From Megascapheus bottae (Eukaryota > Chordata > Mammalia > Rodentia > Geomyidae): 64,000 bases of DNA. The notes below the pieces were generated by a model. It was not told where the DNA came from. It saw only the letters and a program-made list of their open reading frames with translations, and ran no database searches. The stretch covers positions 1,116,001 to 1,180,000 of the forward strand of contig JANJXV010000013.1 in the NCBI GenBank assembly GCA_024803745.1. The letters run 5' to 3'. A program made the translations under genes and the position numbers. Positions 22,511 to 33,809 of the stretch are shown one piece after another (within the stretch, counting starts at the first letter, position 1; every line of letters begins with the position of its first letter).

Positions 22511-22935
22511 AGAAGTAATATTGATAAGGATAAACCAAACTAGTTCTTTAACCAAATAGAGGAAGAAGAAAGAGTTCATTTCTTTGAAAAGGACCAATCT
22601 GCTGCTCTAAGAACATGGGTGTCTTTTGCATCCATTTTTTCATATGTAGGCACATGGAGTCATTGTGGCTTGGGATTGATTGTGCTTCCTAAGTAGGGGT
22701 ATCTCCCATTGTTTGTATGGGAGGTTTCCCTGAATGAGCCTTCCGAAAACAGACCATTTCTTTGTAGTTGGACAGATCCCTCCCTTCCATTGTCACACTG
22801 CATTGGCCTGGCCTCCTGACTGTTGGAAAGAGAACTTGATAGTGAAGACTTCCTCCCTCCACTGTCTTTAAACATTGTCACAGAACACACCAGGGCATGA
22901 AGGCTGAAAACAGGTGAATTCATCAGAGACTGTGT
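22511..22935. other. GRM5 intron, no feature recognised
   Basis: An 87-aa antisense ORF here has no recognised domain. Confidence 0.4.
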
Positions 22936-22939
22936 ATAT

Positions 22940-22980
22940 GCAGTGTGTGTGTGTGTATGTGTGTGTGTGTATGTGTATAT
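22940..22980. repeat. (TG)n microsatellite with TA interruptions
   Basis: GTGTGTGTGTGTATGTGTG type run at the tail side of the next SINE. Confidence 0.9.
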
Positions 22981-22982
22981 GC

Positions 22983-23192
22983 CTAGGTGCTGACCCTGAG
23001 GTTTTTAGCTCAAGGCTAGCACTCTACAACTTGAGCCAAAGTTCCACCTCCAGCTTTTTGGCAGCTAATTGGAGACAGGAATCTGTCCAGGGATTGGCTT
23101 CCCAGGCTGCCTTTGAACCTGGATCTGCAAATCACAGCTGCCTGGGTAGCCAGGAATGATTACAGATGTGAGTTGCTAGTGCCTGGCCCTTG
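22983..23192 (-). mobile_element. A-type SINE, antisense
   Basis: AGCTCAAGGCTAGCACTCTACAACTTGAGCC...AGCTAATTGGAGACAGG...GATTACAGATGTGAGTTGCTAGTGCCTGGCCC. Confidence 0.88.
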
Positions 23193-23720
23193 GAAATTTC
23201 TTTACATGAAGTATGTGCTAATGCTCAGTGAAGATCCACGCCACTGCCTTTCTGACCCACAGCTAAATGTAATTGCACAAATGAACCCAGCTGAAAGCAT
23301 AAACATTACTCAGTTGACTGCAAGCCCAGTTGCAAGCAAAATGAATGCTTTCAGGACAGAGTTCAAAATAAGCATTTTCATCCACTGGCTTCAGATCTTA
23401 ACTGCTTTCCACACAAATAAGATGCTACTGCCATGCTTCAACTTCAAAATCAAAACAGTTTAATTCATGAGTATACATTGATGTTACTGAGAGAAAGATC
23501 TGAAATCAAACACAATAAAAGTGTCAGGCAAAAGTACTTCGTTCATTTGCTTATGACTGTGTATTTGATGGTTCCCTGGAAACATGAATATTTTGACTAT
23601 ATACTTACTAGTATAACTACATTTCCCCCCCATGGATCGAAATCAATTTCATTGAGAAAAGTAACTAGTAGGCTGAGTGTCTTATATTTTATACACATGA
23701 TTTACAGAACTCTAGCCCTT
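23193..23720. other. GRM5 intron, no feature recognised
   Basis: Two overlapping ORFs of 116-117 aa enter neighbouring SINE sequence and show no domain; not called. Confidence 0.4.
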
Positions 23721-23726
23721 TGTATT

Positions 23727-23969
23727 TTTTTTGGGGGGGGAGGTTGGTCCTGGGGCTTGAGCTCTGGGCCTGGGCACTGTCCCTGAGCTATTCAGCTCAA
23801 GGCTAGTGCTCTACCACTTGAGCGACAGCACCACTTCCGGTTTTCTGGTGGTTAATTGGAAATAAGCATCTCACGGTCTTTTGTGCGTGGGCTGGCTTTA
23901 AACTGCGATTCTCAGATCTCAGCCCTCTGAGTAGCTAGTATTATAGGCGTAAGCCACTAGTGTCCACCT
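23727..23969 (-). mobile_element. A-type SINE, antisense, well preserved
   Basis: Both halves are readable: CTTGAGCTCTGGGCCTGGGCACTGTCCCTGAGC ... CTACCACTTGAGC ... GGTTAATTGGAAATAAG ... CTAGTATTATAGGCGTAAGCCAC. T8G8 tail. Confidence 0.93.
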
Positions 23970-24465
23970 ACCGTTTGTTTTTTTGCTGATATTAATTTGA
24001 GTTGTATGTTTTTCCTGGGAGCTATCAGACTGTCAAAAATGTAACAGGTGTTCAATAAAAATTTCCTGAATGGATGAATGTATCAAAATTATACCTAGCT
24101 CATAATTCATAAATATGTATCATTTGACTAAATAGCCAGTGCTTGTAATTTTTCAGTTTTTCTTTTTTAATGTAAATGAGGTGCCAATATTTCTCCCTTG
24201 ATTAATTGTAAAATGTGCTTCACACCTCATTCTTTATTCTGGTTTGTTTATACTAGTTCATGAATTTCTTAGTTCTAATGATATAAAAATGTTAATTTGT
24301 TCTAGATAAAAATAACACTGCTATCTGGGGTGAAATATATCACTAAGTTGGGCTGGTAACTTTGATCATTATAAACATTGTCTCCAGGGCCATCTACGAA
24401 TGCACTGCATTGTTTCAGGTTATAATTTTATTTTCCATCTATTATTCCCTTCAGTTCATGAAGAC
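23970..24465. other. GRM5 intron, no feature recognised
   Basis: AT-rich sequence, no gene. Confidence 0.4.
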
Positions 24466-24469
24466 AATC

Positions 24470-24995
24470 AATGTTTGATTGAAAACCTTTATTATGGACT
24501 CTTTATCCTTTCTTTTAAGTGAATTAGTTTTTGTTATTGTTAATGTTTTCATTATAACTACTCACGAGATTCAATGTAGTTATTTCCATATTTTCATATT
24601 ATTTTCATTGTGTGCACTGACCAACCTTTACCCACATCCACAATTCCCATTCTCTCATCCTCTAGTAATTCTTATTTGACTTTTAGAACAAAACTTTTAA
24701 AAAATTCCATAAATGAGAGAGAACATGAGGTATTTGTCTTTACATCTGTCTTATTTTATTTAACATTGTGTTCTATTCATTCTGCTGCAAATGACAAAAT
24801 TTTCATACTTTTTAGGGCTCTTCAAGACTCCAGATTTTCTTTATCTATTCATCTATTGATTACTGCCTAAACAGACTTCAAATTTTAACCATTGTGAATA
24901 TTGTTGCACTAAACCTGTACATGCAGGTATATGGGTGAGCGCATTTTTCGTATCTCACCTTTGTGACAATATCAAGGTAAAAACTTAGCATGGAA
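24470..24995 (-). mobile_element. Old L1 3' UTR and ORF2 end, antisense
   Basis: The stretch TTTTATTTAACATTGTGTTC...GCTGCAAATGACAAAATTTTCATAC...CTTTATCTATTCATCTATTGATTAC...TTGTGAATATTGTTGCACTAAACC... follows antisense L1 ORF2 3'-end order. Confidence 0.75.
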
Positions 24996-25056
24996 AGATG
25001 AATGTTACCATGTTCTATTGAAGATATTATATCATTATACCTACATAAATAGATCG

Positions 25057-25076
25057 ACTATCTATCTATCTATCTA

Positions 25077-25108
<32 letters not shown>

Positions 25109-25113
25109 TCTAT
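25057..25113. repeat. (CTAT)n/(CTGT)n tetranucleotide repeat
   Basis: About 14 tetramers, with a CTGT block in the middle. Lies at the tail of the next SINE. Confidence 0.95.
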
Positions 25114-25114
25114 C

Positions 25115-25322
25115 CTGGATCTTGAACTTAAGGCCTGGGCAATATCCCTTAGCTTGTCACTCAAGGCAACCTTCTCAACATTTGAGCTTCATTTCTACTT
25201 CTGGCTTGTTTGGTGGGTAATGGTCTCACAGACTTTTCTATCCAGCTTGCTTTGAACCATGATCCTCAGAACTTAGCCTCCTAAGCAGCTAGGATTATAA
25301 AGGTGAGCCTCTGGAGCCCAGC
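25115..25322 (-). mobile_element. A-type SINE, antisense
   Basis: CTTGAACTTAAGGCCTGGGC...CTCAGAACTTAGCCTCCTAAGCAGCTAGGATTATAAAGGTGAGCC. Confidence 0.88.
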
Positions 25323-25504
25323 TGAAGACAAGTTAAAGAGATTTCTTTTCAAATTTTCTAACTTTATTTCTGAACCTTTTAGAAAGTCAAGGAATTTGGT
25401 TTTGAGGTCAGTAAGGAAGATTCTAATCCTGGCATTATTCTTGGGTCCTCAATTTATTTCCAGCTCTGGGATGACCTTTCTTTCTTTTTTTTTTAAGGCT
25501 ATGT

Positions 25505-25900
25505 CTTTTTAAAAAAAATTGTAAAGATGATGTACAGAGTGGTTATACCTACATAAAAGGTAATAAGTACATTTCGTCTTAACAGTGTCACTTCCTGCTT
25601 CCCCTCAGACTCCCCTTCCTCAGCAACTTGTAAAGTTTATGTCTAATGAGTATCGCTATTGCATTGTTTTACCCCTTGTCTCACCATTTCTGTTTCACTT
25701 TCCCTTCTCACAATCAGATATATTTATAGACAAGAAAAAGGGTACAGAAATCAAAATCAATGACAACAGCGAATAAATCTAATGGGGGAAAGAAAGAAAA
25801 AAGAAATAGCAGCAAACTATGCTTAGAAAGCCTCTTGTTTCCATTTCTTTCTGTTCATTTCAATAAGCATCATTTTATATGGTCATATGCAATAATATAA
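25505..25900 (-). mobile_element. Old L1 3' end, antisense
   Basis: TTGTAAAGATGATGTACAGAGTGGTTATACC...TAATAAGTACATTTC...CAATCAGATATATTTATAGACAAGAAAAAGGGTACAG, shared with 29.6 and 49.7 kb copies. Confidence 0.65.
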
Positions 25901-26094
25901 TATTTTAGTCCCTGGGATTCAATAGTTCAGGAAATACCTTTAAGCCAATAAAATCTCTACAGATTTTCTTGATTTTACTCAATTCTTATTTCAGTTCCAA
26001 TATTTCTAGGAAACACTGATTGATTTATTCTTATGAAATGTTTCTTAATATTGGCTATAGTATATATATAATTTGTGATCTCTAGGTGTGTGTG

Positions 26095-26272
26095 TGTGTA
26101 TTTTATTGTCAGGTTAATGTATAGAGGGGTTACAGTTATATTCACTAGGTAGTTGGTGCATTACTTCTCACACATTGATACCCCTTCTCATGTTTTTGTC
26201 CCCATTTTCCTCTCCCCACTCCCTCCCAATCATCTTGTTTTCCCTCTTGATGTTTTTGATCTCCCCATTTGC
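26095..26272 (-). mobile_element. L1 3' end, antisense
   Basis: TATTTTATTGTCAGGTTAATGTATAGAGGGGTTACAG...GGTGCATTACTTCTCACACATTGATACCCCTTCTCATG, then the pyrimidine-rich CCCCATTTTCCTCTCCCCACTCCC complement of the L1 polypurine tract. Confidence 0.75.
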
Positions 26273-26690
26273 AGGATGAAAAATGATTGGTCAAATGAAT
26301 AATCAGTTAATGTACTTTGTAACTCTACAGCCACCTGATATATTTATTAATTAAATATTAAATGTATATTCACCGTGTGCCAAGATTATTATTAGTGATC
26401 TGGACCTTAACTTTTTCTATCAAAAAGCTGAGTATATTACTGTAAAGATTAGAGAACAAATATTTCCTACAACAAGAAAACCTGCAAGATTCAGCTTGTA
26501 GACATGGTTAGGACAAGAGTTGAACTGTTTTTATTATTAACTATACTGGCATGACTCCACAGTGAAATAGACCAGATATGACAAATTGTTTAATCTCTGT
26601 AAAAAATCAGCTTGACTAAAAGTAGAATGACTGATGATGATGGCAGCATGCAGCAAAGTACTTACATGACATTCGTCAGAATCCAGGTAT
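26273..26690. other. GRM5 intron, no feature recognised
   Basis: AT-rich sequence. Confidence 0.4.
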
Positions 26691-26694
26691 TTTC

Positions 26695-26800
26695 TTCATA
26701 CTTAAGATATATTAGTTCAATTAAATCTCAAATCAGTCTTACAAGCTCTCATTGTTATAGGTGAGGAAACAGAATTCATAGAACAGAAAATAATGGGTGT
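26695..26800 (-). mobile_element. MIR fragment (antisense)
   Basis: CAATTAAATCTCAAATCAGTCTTACAAGCTCTCATTGTTATAGGTGAGGAAACAGAATTCATAG follows antisense MIR order. Confidence 0.55.
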
Positions 26801-28700
26801 ATATCACAAATTTGTTGTGAAAATTAAATGTTTATTTTAAATACATAGGACTTACCAGGTATAAGGAACCAGTAAGCCCAGACTCTTCATATGGACTTAT
26901 TTTTCATGTTTGACTAAGTTACTATTTCAAGTGTAACTGGGGTATGAGAAAGGGGGCTGGAGATTATATTGTGAGTATTGAGCAAACACTACTATGCAAT
27001 CTATTTGCCTTTTCAAAAAAATTGATCATGATCTATGATCCTCCACTTCTGGCTACTGAGTGAGTTGGATTGTATTTGCACTATCATACCCATACAACTG
27101 AATGTACATCTTTTAAGTGAAAATGAGGAGTGTATAAATTATATATATATAAGCTCTCTGCATATATATATGTGTATATATAAACATATATATATATATG
27201 TGTGTGTCAAAATTCTCTCTGATAATGGAAATGTGAACCACATCTACTTATAATTGTTCTTGACTTACTTTAACCCCTTGGCTAATGAAATAGCGAATAC
27301 ACATTGATATTGATATTGGCACAAAGTAATAAAGTTATACATTCTTAAGTTTATTTGTGCTACTAATTATGTAATCTTCTGACAAATTCTATTAGAAAGG
27401 TATTAGGACATTATTTTGTTTTAGTATTTCATATTGTGTTATTACCACTAAACCTTTTGGTCATATGGTATATAATCTAAGCGATATGATAGCTAAATTC
27501 TAAAAGAGGAATTATTAAAAATCAGAAAATAGATTCTACTTGAGTTCAGTGATATTATCATAATGAATAATGTTGTTATTAGAATAGGTATTAATTATTA
27601 GTAAGAATGAAGGCTTCTAGTGGCAGGAGGTATTTATGCATTTGATACTTGCATAGTATTTGCATAGGTGGAAGTATATACATTTTAAGTAAATATATAC
27701 TAATAACATATTGAATATCTCATTTCTTTATGGCCATTTAGCCTAAGCAAGGATATAATAATACTAAATAAAGCGATTAACATTCCTGGATGGATTAGGT
27801 TGGCATTTTACAAGAAGGATCTGTCCTGCAACCCCAGAGTTTATGATTTCTTACTTGATGTAGACTTGTGAAAACCTAATGCTTTGCCATAACTATGTTA
27901 ATTTCATCCAGTGAGCCAAAGTGTTCCTGGTTTTTGATGTTTCAGTATCCTCCTTAAGTGTGTAACATAGTTTTTAATTTGGTTCCAGGTAACTAACTTG
28001 AGTAGCCATTCATGGTAAATGACAGCTTAGAATGTGGCTGGGGAACCAATACTCAGAGTGGAAGAGCAGAGGAAAGTGAGGAGTAGAAGTAGGCTTAGCC
28101 CTACCTCTTAGTAGATGTAATGTTGCTGCTTTTAGGCCAAGCTCAATCACTCCATCATTGTTAGTGGAATACCATCTTTTTTAAAATTACAATGTCTACA
28201 GTCACAAAATAAATTGTCGTGAAGTCCTTCTCTTTCCAATAGATTTATCTTTTAGTTCAAATTCCTTCAAGAAAGAGATAAATAATTCTTTATCTGGGAT
28301 GCCCTCCTCTCTCCTCCAAAAAGAATATGGGAACCTAATGAGTCCTTCACAATTCTATTGATCCTTGTTTCGTTTTATATTAGCCTCTATCTTCTGTTTA
28401 TCACTATTGTTGATGTCTTCAGCATCTGTCTCATCTTCCTTTCCATGTTGTTTCTTGTTGACCCCTTCAAAGGTGTCCAAGTGTTCATATCAACCTTATC
28501 TCCAGCCACCATCACAAATCCACTCAGGTATTATTATTTGATCAGAACCAAATCTTTCCCCTCTAACTTAGGGGAAAATATGGATGATTTCTCTTCAGAG
28601 CAGCCAAGTATTTACGAACTTTTTTTTTTTTTGCTCCAGCACCTATGATTCCGTGTATTCTTATATAACAATGTTTACAGGGGAAAAGGAGACCTACATA
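26801..28700. other. GRM5 intron; one AT-dinucleotide stretch
   Basis: About 1.9 kb of AT-rich DNA. TATATA/TGTATA alternations lie at 27,141-27,206, and a T14 run near 28,619. A 96-aa sense ORF at 28.36-28.65 kb has no recognised domain. Confidence 0.4.
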
Positions 28701-28713
28701 ACTTAAACAAGAC

Positions 28714-28918
28714 CTTTCCTTTCTTTCTTTTTTTTGCCAGTCCTGGGCCATGAACACAGGGCATGAACACTATCCTTGGATTTTCCTCAAGGCTATTGCT
28801 CTATCACTTGAGCTACAGCACCACTCCCAGCTTTTCTATGTATTGGTACCGAGGAATCGAACCCAGGTCTTTGTGCATGCTAGGCAAGCACTCTACCACT
28901 AGACCAAACCCCTGGTCT
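28714..28918 (-). mobile_element. B-type SINE, antisense, with target-site duplication
   Basis: Tail T8, GCCAGTCCTGGGCCATGAAC...GAGGAATCGAACCCAGGTCTTTGTGCATGC...CACTAGACCAAACCCC. The 12-bp CTTAAACAAGAC flanks it at 28,702-28,713 and 28,919-28,930. Confidence 0.93.
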
Positions 28919-28930
28919 CTTAAACAAGAC

Positions 28931-29530
28931 TTTCTAGATTATATTCCCAATACCTTTAGGCTTCATATCATTCTGCCAACATCCTATACATTTCTGGCTC
29001 AAGAAAAAAGAAGAGAGAAATAAATCTTTCTTTGTACAAAGTTTGCCTATTTGTGATGTATAACTCATTTGATTACTTGTCACTAGAGGTATCCATCTCC
29101 AGAAGAGCCAGATTTTGTTATTTAGAGATGAGCCAATATAGAGATCATAATTTACAAAACAGTGTTAGGGATGAATATTAACTTATGGGCTTTGATTCAT
29201 AAATTTCAAGCTTATTGGCAAAGCTGTTGCATTTGTTCTTTCCAATTATATAAGAAGCAATAAAAATGTGTCATTAAAAGCTTGAATCCAGTGAAATTTT
29301 TTTCTAATATTTTGGGCCAGAAGCTATATTGGAAAAGAGTATGAATATTTCTTGTTATTATGATCTTGGGTTCTTTGTGGTAAAAGAGGATATATCAGTG
29401 AATCTCCTTGTGTATTTTTTGTTTAGTTATGTCTACTTTAATTGCTAACATGTGTTCTATATCTAATACAATTAATTACTGAAAGAAGCTACTTTTTAAA
29501 TTGATATGCTATTAAAATATTTTAAAATGG
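28931..29530. other. GRM5 intron, no feature recognised
   Basis: AT-rich sequence. Confidence 0.4.
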
Positions 29531-29534
29531 AACA

Positions 29535-29592
29535 TTTAAAAATGTATTTATAACCCCTGTATACATTATTCTGACAATAAATAAAAAGAAGA
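29535..29592 (+). mobile_element. L1 3' tail fragment (sense), tentative
   Basis: TATAACCCCTGTATACATTATTCTGACAATAAATAAAAAG resembles the tail at 9.12-9.16 kb. Confidence 0.4.
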
Positions 29593-29599
29593 ATTTCAA

Positions 29600-30332
29600 A
29601 AAATATATTTATTGTAAAGGCAATAAAAGGGGATGGTACAGTTACATAAGTAAGGTAATAAGTACAATTCTTTTTAAACACTACTCATTCACTTTTGCCT
29701 GCTTGACACTTTCTAGTCGTATAGTTCATTTCCCAAACAGTGTCTTGTGAGTATCATTTTTTGCATTAGTTCATCCTTTGTCCTACTGTGTCTGTGATTC
29801 CCTTTCCCTTCCATGGATCAGATAAACTTATATACATAACAAAGGGTGCAGAAAACTAACACAGAAAGGAAATAGAAATAACTGCATACAGGACATAATA
29901 ACCTCTTGTTTCCAATTCTTATTTTGATATGCTTTGTTATGTATAATCCTATGTACTCTGCAGTTGGGCTATTGTGATCCCCTGCTGAGAATATCAGACA
30001 TACTCTAGTTATTACGAATAACAGAAACCATGCAACTTACTTTTCTTTGGGCACGGCTTGCTTCACTTAATATAATTTTTTTTCAGGTCTTTCAATTCCC
30101 TTATGAATAGGGTAATGTTCTTTCTGATGGAGGCCTAGAACTCCATTGTGTATACATGCCACATCCTCTTGATCCATTCATCTATTGAGGGACAGGTGGG
30201 TTGGTTCCATATCTTAGTTATGGTAGATAATGCTGCAGTGAATATGGTTGTGCTAGTGGCATTAAAGAGGTCTGGTTTGTGATCATTTGGGTAATTGTCC
30301 AGGAGTGGGATTGCTGAGTTATAGGGGAACTA
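29600..30332 (-). mobile_element. Old L1, antisense, 3' UTR and ORF2 end (left part)
   Basis: The 3'UTR (29,600-30,000) is followed by antisense ORF2 C-terminus: GGCTTGCTTCACTTAATATAATT...CTCCATTGTGTATACATGCCACATCC...TGATCCATTCATCTATTGAGG...AGTGGGATTGCTGAGTTATAGGG. Split by a younger L1; continues at 30,779. Confidence 0.85.
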
Positions 30333-30347
30333 TATGTTAAGCCTTTT

Positions 30348-30778
30348 TTAAATATATTTTTTATTGTAATTAATAGAAGGGTTACATGATATTTGCCAGA
30401 TAAATGGTGCCTTAATTCCCACACATTGATACCCTTTCACATGTCATGGTCCCCATTTCCCTTCCCCCCTCCCCCACCCCTCATCTTGTCCCCCCCCCCC
30501 GTTCCCTATCCAATTTCAGATAACCAAATACAATTATATATGATATATCAGATAACAAAGTGAGATAGTGTAACAATATGAGATAACCAAGGGACAGTAG
30601 AAGTGATGAGAGATAACATAGTACCTTAAGAACAACAATGATTATGTTTACATCATATTTTAAATGACAAGTTTAACAACTGTTCAAGGAGGAAATCTCT
30701 AATTACATTCTCTGGGACTTAGTCTTTAGAACTTAATCAAAATTAGGCTAACAGTTTGTACGTCATAGAAACATATTA
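30348..30778 (-). mobile_element. Younger 5'-truncated L1 nested in an older L1, with 16-bp TSD
   Basis: The antisense 3' end begins with the AT-rich tail (ATTTTTTATTGTAATTAATAG), then the pyrimidine tract and ATATGAGATAACCAAGGGACAG. The perfect 16-bp duplication ATATGTTAAGCCTTTT sits at 30,332-30,347 and 30,779-30,794, and the host L1 resumes after it. Confidence 0.93.
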
Positions 30779-31156
30779 ATATGTTAAGCCTTTTAAGGAA
30801 CCTCCATACTGCTTTCCAGAATTGTGGAATATCTTCACATTCTCACCAAGAGTATAGCAGCATTCCCTTGTGGTCACAACCATGCCAGCATTTGTTGTTA
30901 TTAGATTTCTCAATAATGGCTATTCTTACTGGGGTGAGGTGGAATCTCACTGCTGTTTTGATTTACATTCTTTTTATGGCCAGAAATATTCAGCATTTCT
31001 TCATGTGTCAATTGGCCATTCATACTTCCTCTTCAGACAAGTCTCTCTTTAAATATTTAGCCCATTTATTAGTGGGGTTTTCATTTCTTTGAGAATTTGT
31101 TTTATTTTAGGGGGGTATTTAACTTTTTGAGCTTTAAAGTCTTACCTAAAATATTG
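30779..31156 (-). mobile_element. Old L1, antisense, ORF2 part (right part)
   Basis: Continues the 29.6 kb element: CCATACTGCTTTCCAGAATTGTGG...TTCTCACCAAGAGTATAGCAG...GGCTATTCTTACTGGGGTGAGGTGGAATCTCAC. Standard L1 ORF2 antisense order. Confidence 0.85.
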
Positions 31157-31165
31157 GAAATCAAA

Positions 31166-31386
31166 TTGGGTGCTGGTGGCTCACGCCTGTAATTCTAGCT
31201 ATTCAGGAGGCTGAGATCTGAGAATCACTGTTCAAAGCTAGCCCAGGCACAAAATTTCTGTGAGACTCTTATCTCCAATTAACCACTAGAAAACCAGAAG
31301 TGGTGCTGTGGGTTCAGCCTTGAGCTGAAGAGCTTAGGGACAGCTCCCAGGCCCAGAGTTCAAGCCCCATAACTGATTAAAAAAGT
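31166..31386 (+). mobile_element. A-type SINE, sense
   Basis: GGTGCTGGTGGCTCACGCCTGTAATTCTAGCTATTCAGGAGGCTGAGATCTGAG, linker CTTATCTCCAATTAACCAC, right half ending GAGTTCAAGCCCC. GAAATCAAA on both sides (31,157-31,165; 31,387-31,395) is the likely duplication. Confidence 0.93.
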
Positions 31387-31399
31387 GAAATCAAAGATA

Positions 31400-31885
31400 G
31401 ACTGAAGATATCTTTCTATCGACTTCTCAAACAAATTCCTGCACCTCTTGCTGGTAGAAACAAGATGTCTAAATTTTCATTTGCATAAATGATGTCTTTG
31501 GCTAAGAAGAGAAGGAGATTGTGGCTAATGGACCACCCTTTTTATTTTTGAAAGAATTATTTGTGAATGCACATTTAGTTAAAATTTCATGAAGGACCTA
31601 ATGACCTATATGTGTAGAAAAGGGGAAACTGGATCCGAGACCAAAGAAGCATGCTAGTCCACATTACCTGCAGACGAGATAGATTCTAATGAACCTAGCT
31701 GCTGTCAACTTCACTTTAATGCTCTATTGCTTTAACCGAAAAGCAGGATGAATTTGGGAAGAAGGAGGAAGACATGTAAGATCAAGTTATGTAAAATACA
31801 AAGAGATAAGTGAAAGAAATAAAAGGGCAACTTAATAATTGTCTTACCTCTTTGGTCTCCAATATGCTATACATCCACCTATACA
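31400..31885. other. GRM5 intron, no feature recognised
   Basis: No ORF or repeat identified. Confidence 0.4.
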
Positions 31886-31889
31886 ATGA

Positions 31890-31939
<50 letters not shown>
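31890..31939. repeat. (CA)n microsatellite
   Basis: About 25 perfect CA units. Confidence 0.97.
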
Positions 31940-31941
<2 letters not shown>

Positions 31942-32007
31942 TGCTTACTTTGTCCATGTCCATATTAGAGCAATAAGGGATATGCTATTGTAACTATTCT
32001 ACTACAT

Positions 32008-32081
32008 ATCATACACATGACACTTGTACAAGTGTCACCTGGGAATCATACACATGACACTTGTACAAGTGTCACCTGGGA
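32008..32081. repeat. Tandem duplication of a 37-bp unit containing a 20-bp perfect palindrome
   Basis: Two identical 37-bp copies (32,008-32,044 and 32,045-32,081). Each holds TGACACTTGTACAAGTGTCA, which equals its own reverse complement. Confidence 0.97.
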
Positions 32082-32159
32082 ACATTTCAGAAAACCATGG
32101 TCTTAGGCCCCATCTCAAACACTGAAGCAGAAATGGGAGGGTTGACACTCATTAGTTGC

Positions 32160-32345
32160 TCATTCCTTATCTTTCCCAATCCCCCACAGTTCTTACAAGT
32201 TAGCTGGTATCATTGTCACATATGGATATCAAATATGATTTCATTCACTCCACTTTCCCCTTTCTCCTTGAACTGTCCCACACTCCCCACAACATATGTT
32301 TCAGAATCATGTTATTCATTTTGTTAAATGATAAGTTTACTTCAA
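32160..32345 (-). mobile_element. Old L1-type 3' end (antisense), tentative
   Basis: CTTATCTTTCCCAATCCCCC...TTCATTTTGTTAAATGATAAGTTTAC parallels the 5.8 and 58.9 kb blocks. Confidence 0.4.
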
Positions 32346-32416
32346 AAGAGATAAATAGTTGTATTTCTCCCCTGCGTATTACAAACAATTTTTGTATTTT
32401 AGTTTTGTTTTTCTTG

Positions 32417-32420
<4 letters not shown>

Positions 32421-32470
<50 letters not shown>
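32421..32470. repeat. (TG)n microsatellite
   Basis: About 25 perfect TG units directly on the tail of the following antisense SINE. Confidence 0.97.
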
Positions 32471-32471
<1 letters not shown>

Positions 32472-32690
32472 CCAGTACTGGTACTAGGGCTTGAACACAG
32501 AGCTTCAGAGCTGTCTCTTAGCTCTTTTTTCTTAAGGCTGGAGGTCTATTACTTGATCCACATTTCCATTTCCAGCTTTTGGGTGGTTAATTGGAGATAA
32601 GGGTCTCTCAAATTTTCTTGTCCAGGCTGGCTTCAAAACATGAGATTATAGCGAGAATTTACAGGCATAAGCCAGGGATGCCTGGTAATT
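32471..32690 (-). mobile_element. A-type SINE, antisense
   Basis: TAGGGCTTGAACACAGAGC...GTGGTTAATTGGAGATAAGGGTC...CAGGCATAAGCC, with part of the 7SL half disrupted. Confidence 0.85.
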
Positions 32691-33335
32691 CTTTATTTTT
32701 CTAAATGTGATGTTGTTAGCTCTATTGATCCTCTCTTTTTAGCATCTGTTTCCTTTTTTTCCTTTTTATAAATGTGCATGGTGGTTTGACTGCAGCCTCT
32801 TAGGATAGATGGGCTGCATTTGATAACTGTTCAGAAGGGGTGGAGAGACTTTGGAATTAGTAATTCCTCCATTTAAAATACAGAAGAGGACATAATGCTT
32901 CATAGAAACCACTTCCACATGGTTGTCATATCAGGAAGTCCAGCTTGTGGAAGCTCCCTCGAGAATCAAGCGAGCAGAAAGATAGGATTAAGGCCGTTGT
33001 TAGCCAATGTGCTGCCAGTCCAGTGAACTGACAGCAGGATCCTGGCAACAGCAACTTTTCCATAGTCTGTGCAGGTGACAAGATGACCTTGCTGCTGGTG
33101 ACATTTTATTTTATTCTTCTTCCTCACCATTTTGTTTCTGTTTCTGTTGGTGTTGAAGGGAGCAGAAGATTCATGGTAAAATTTCATGAGCTTTTTTTTA
33201 TCAGATTTTCCAATATGCACAGAATCTCATTCTATTTAGTCATTTTACAATATAGAAATTTAAATCGGACCTTTCTTTATTAGCTTCGCATTTTTGAGCA
33301 TCATATTTTCCTATGAAAAACTCATTTTAGTTGGC
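32691..33335. other. GRM5 intron, no feature recognised
   Basis: Overlapping ORFs on opposite strands (66 and 84 aa) show no domain. Confidence 0.4.
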
Positions 33336-33339
33336 TACC

Positions 33340-33652
33340 ACATCTCACTAGTAGGCCATAAAATCTCAGCTACTCAGGAAGTACAAATAGGAGGACTACA
33401 GTTTGAGGCTAGACTCAGCAACTAATTAGTAATACCAGATTTCAAAAGTTAAGCTGGTTTGGCTTAATTCCAGCGATGCAAGAGGTGTAGATAGAAGGAT
33501 TGTGATCCAAAGTTGCCAGCCAAAGGGCAAATGACCTTCTTTGAAAAATAATAAAAGAATAAAAGGGCTGGAGGTGTGGTTCAAATGGCATAGCACTTGC
33601 CTAACAAATGCAAAAGTGTCAGGTCAAACTCTAGCATCACAAATAAAAACTC
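33340..33652 (+). mobile_element. Composite B1-like + B1-like + ID-like SINE, sense
   Basis: First 7SL-like unit AAATCTCAGCTACTCAGGAAG; second AATTCCAGCGATGCAAGAGG...GATTGTGATCC; then an ID-like unit GGGCTGGAGGTGTGGTTCAAATGGCATAGCACTTGCCTAAC ending in an A-rich tail. It lacks the Geo-type right half. Confidence 0.65.
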
Positions 33653-33809
33653 ACACTCATTATAGACTAACTTTGCCATGGAACATTGATGATAAAATGA
33701 AGTGATTCTAACCAGATGTATTAATTTTTCTCTCTATGAATTCCATTAGAAACCATTGGAAGTAGAGTTGGAGCCAAAACACACTGATTTTGAAGAACAT
33801 TTCTATCAC

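Noticed and set aside
31890..31939. CRISPR-like or functional tandem array
   Set aside because: Plain dinucleotide microsatellite in a vertebrate intron; no spacer structure anywhere in the window.
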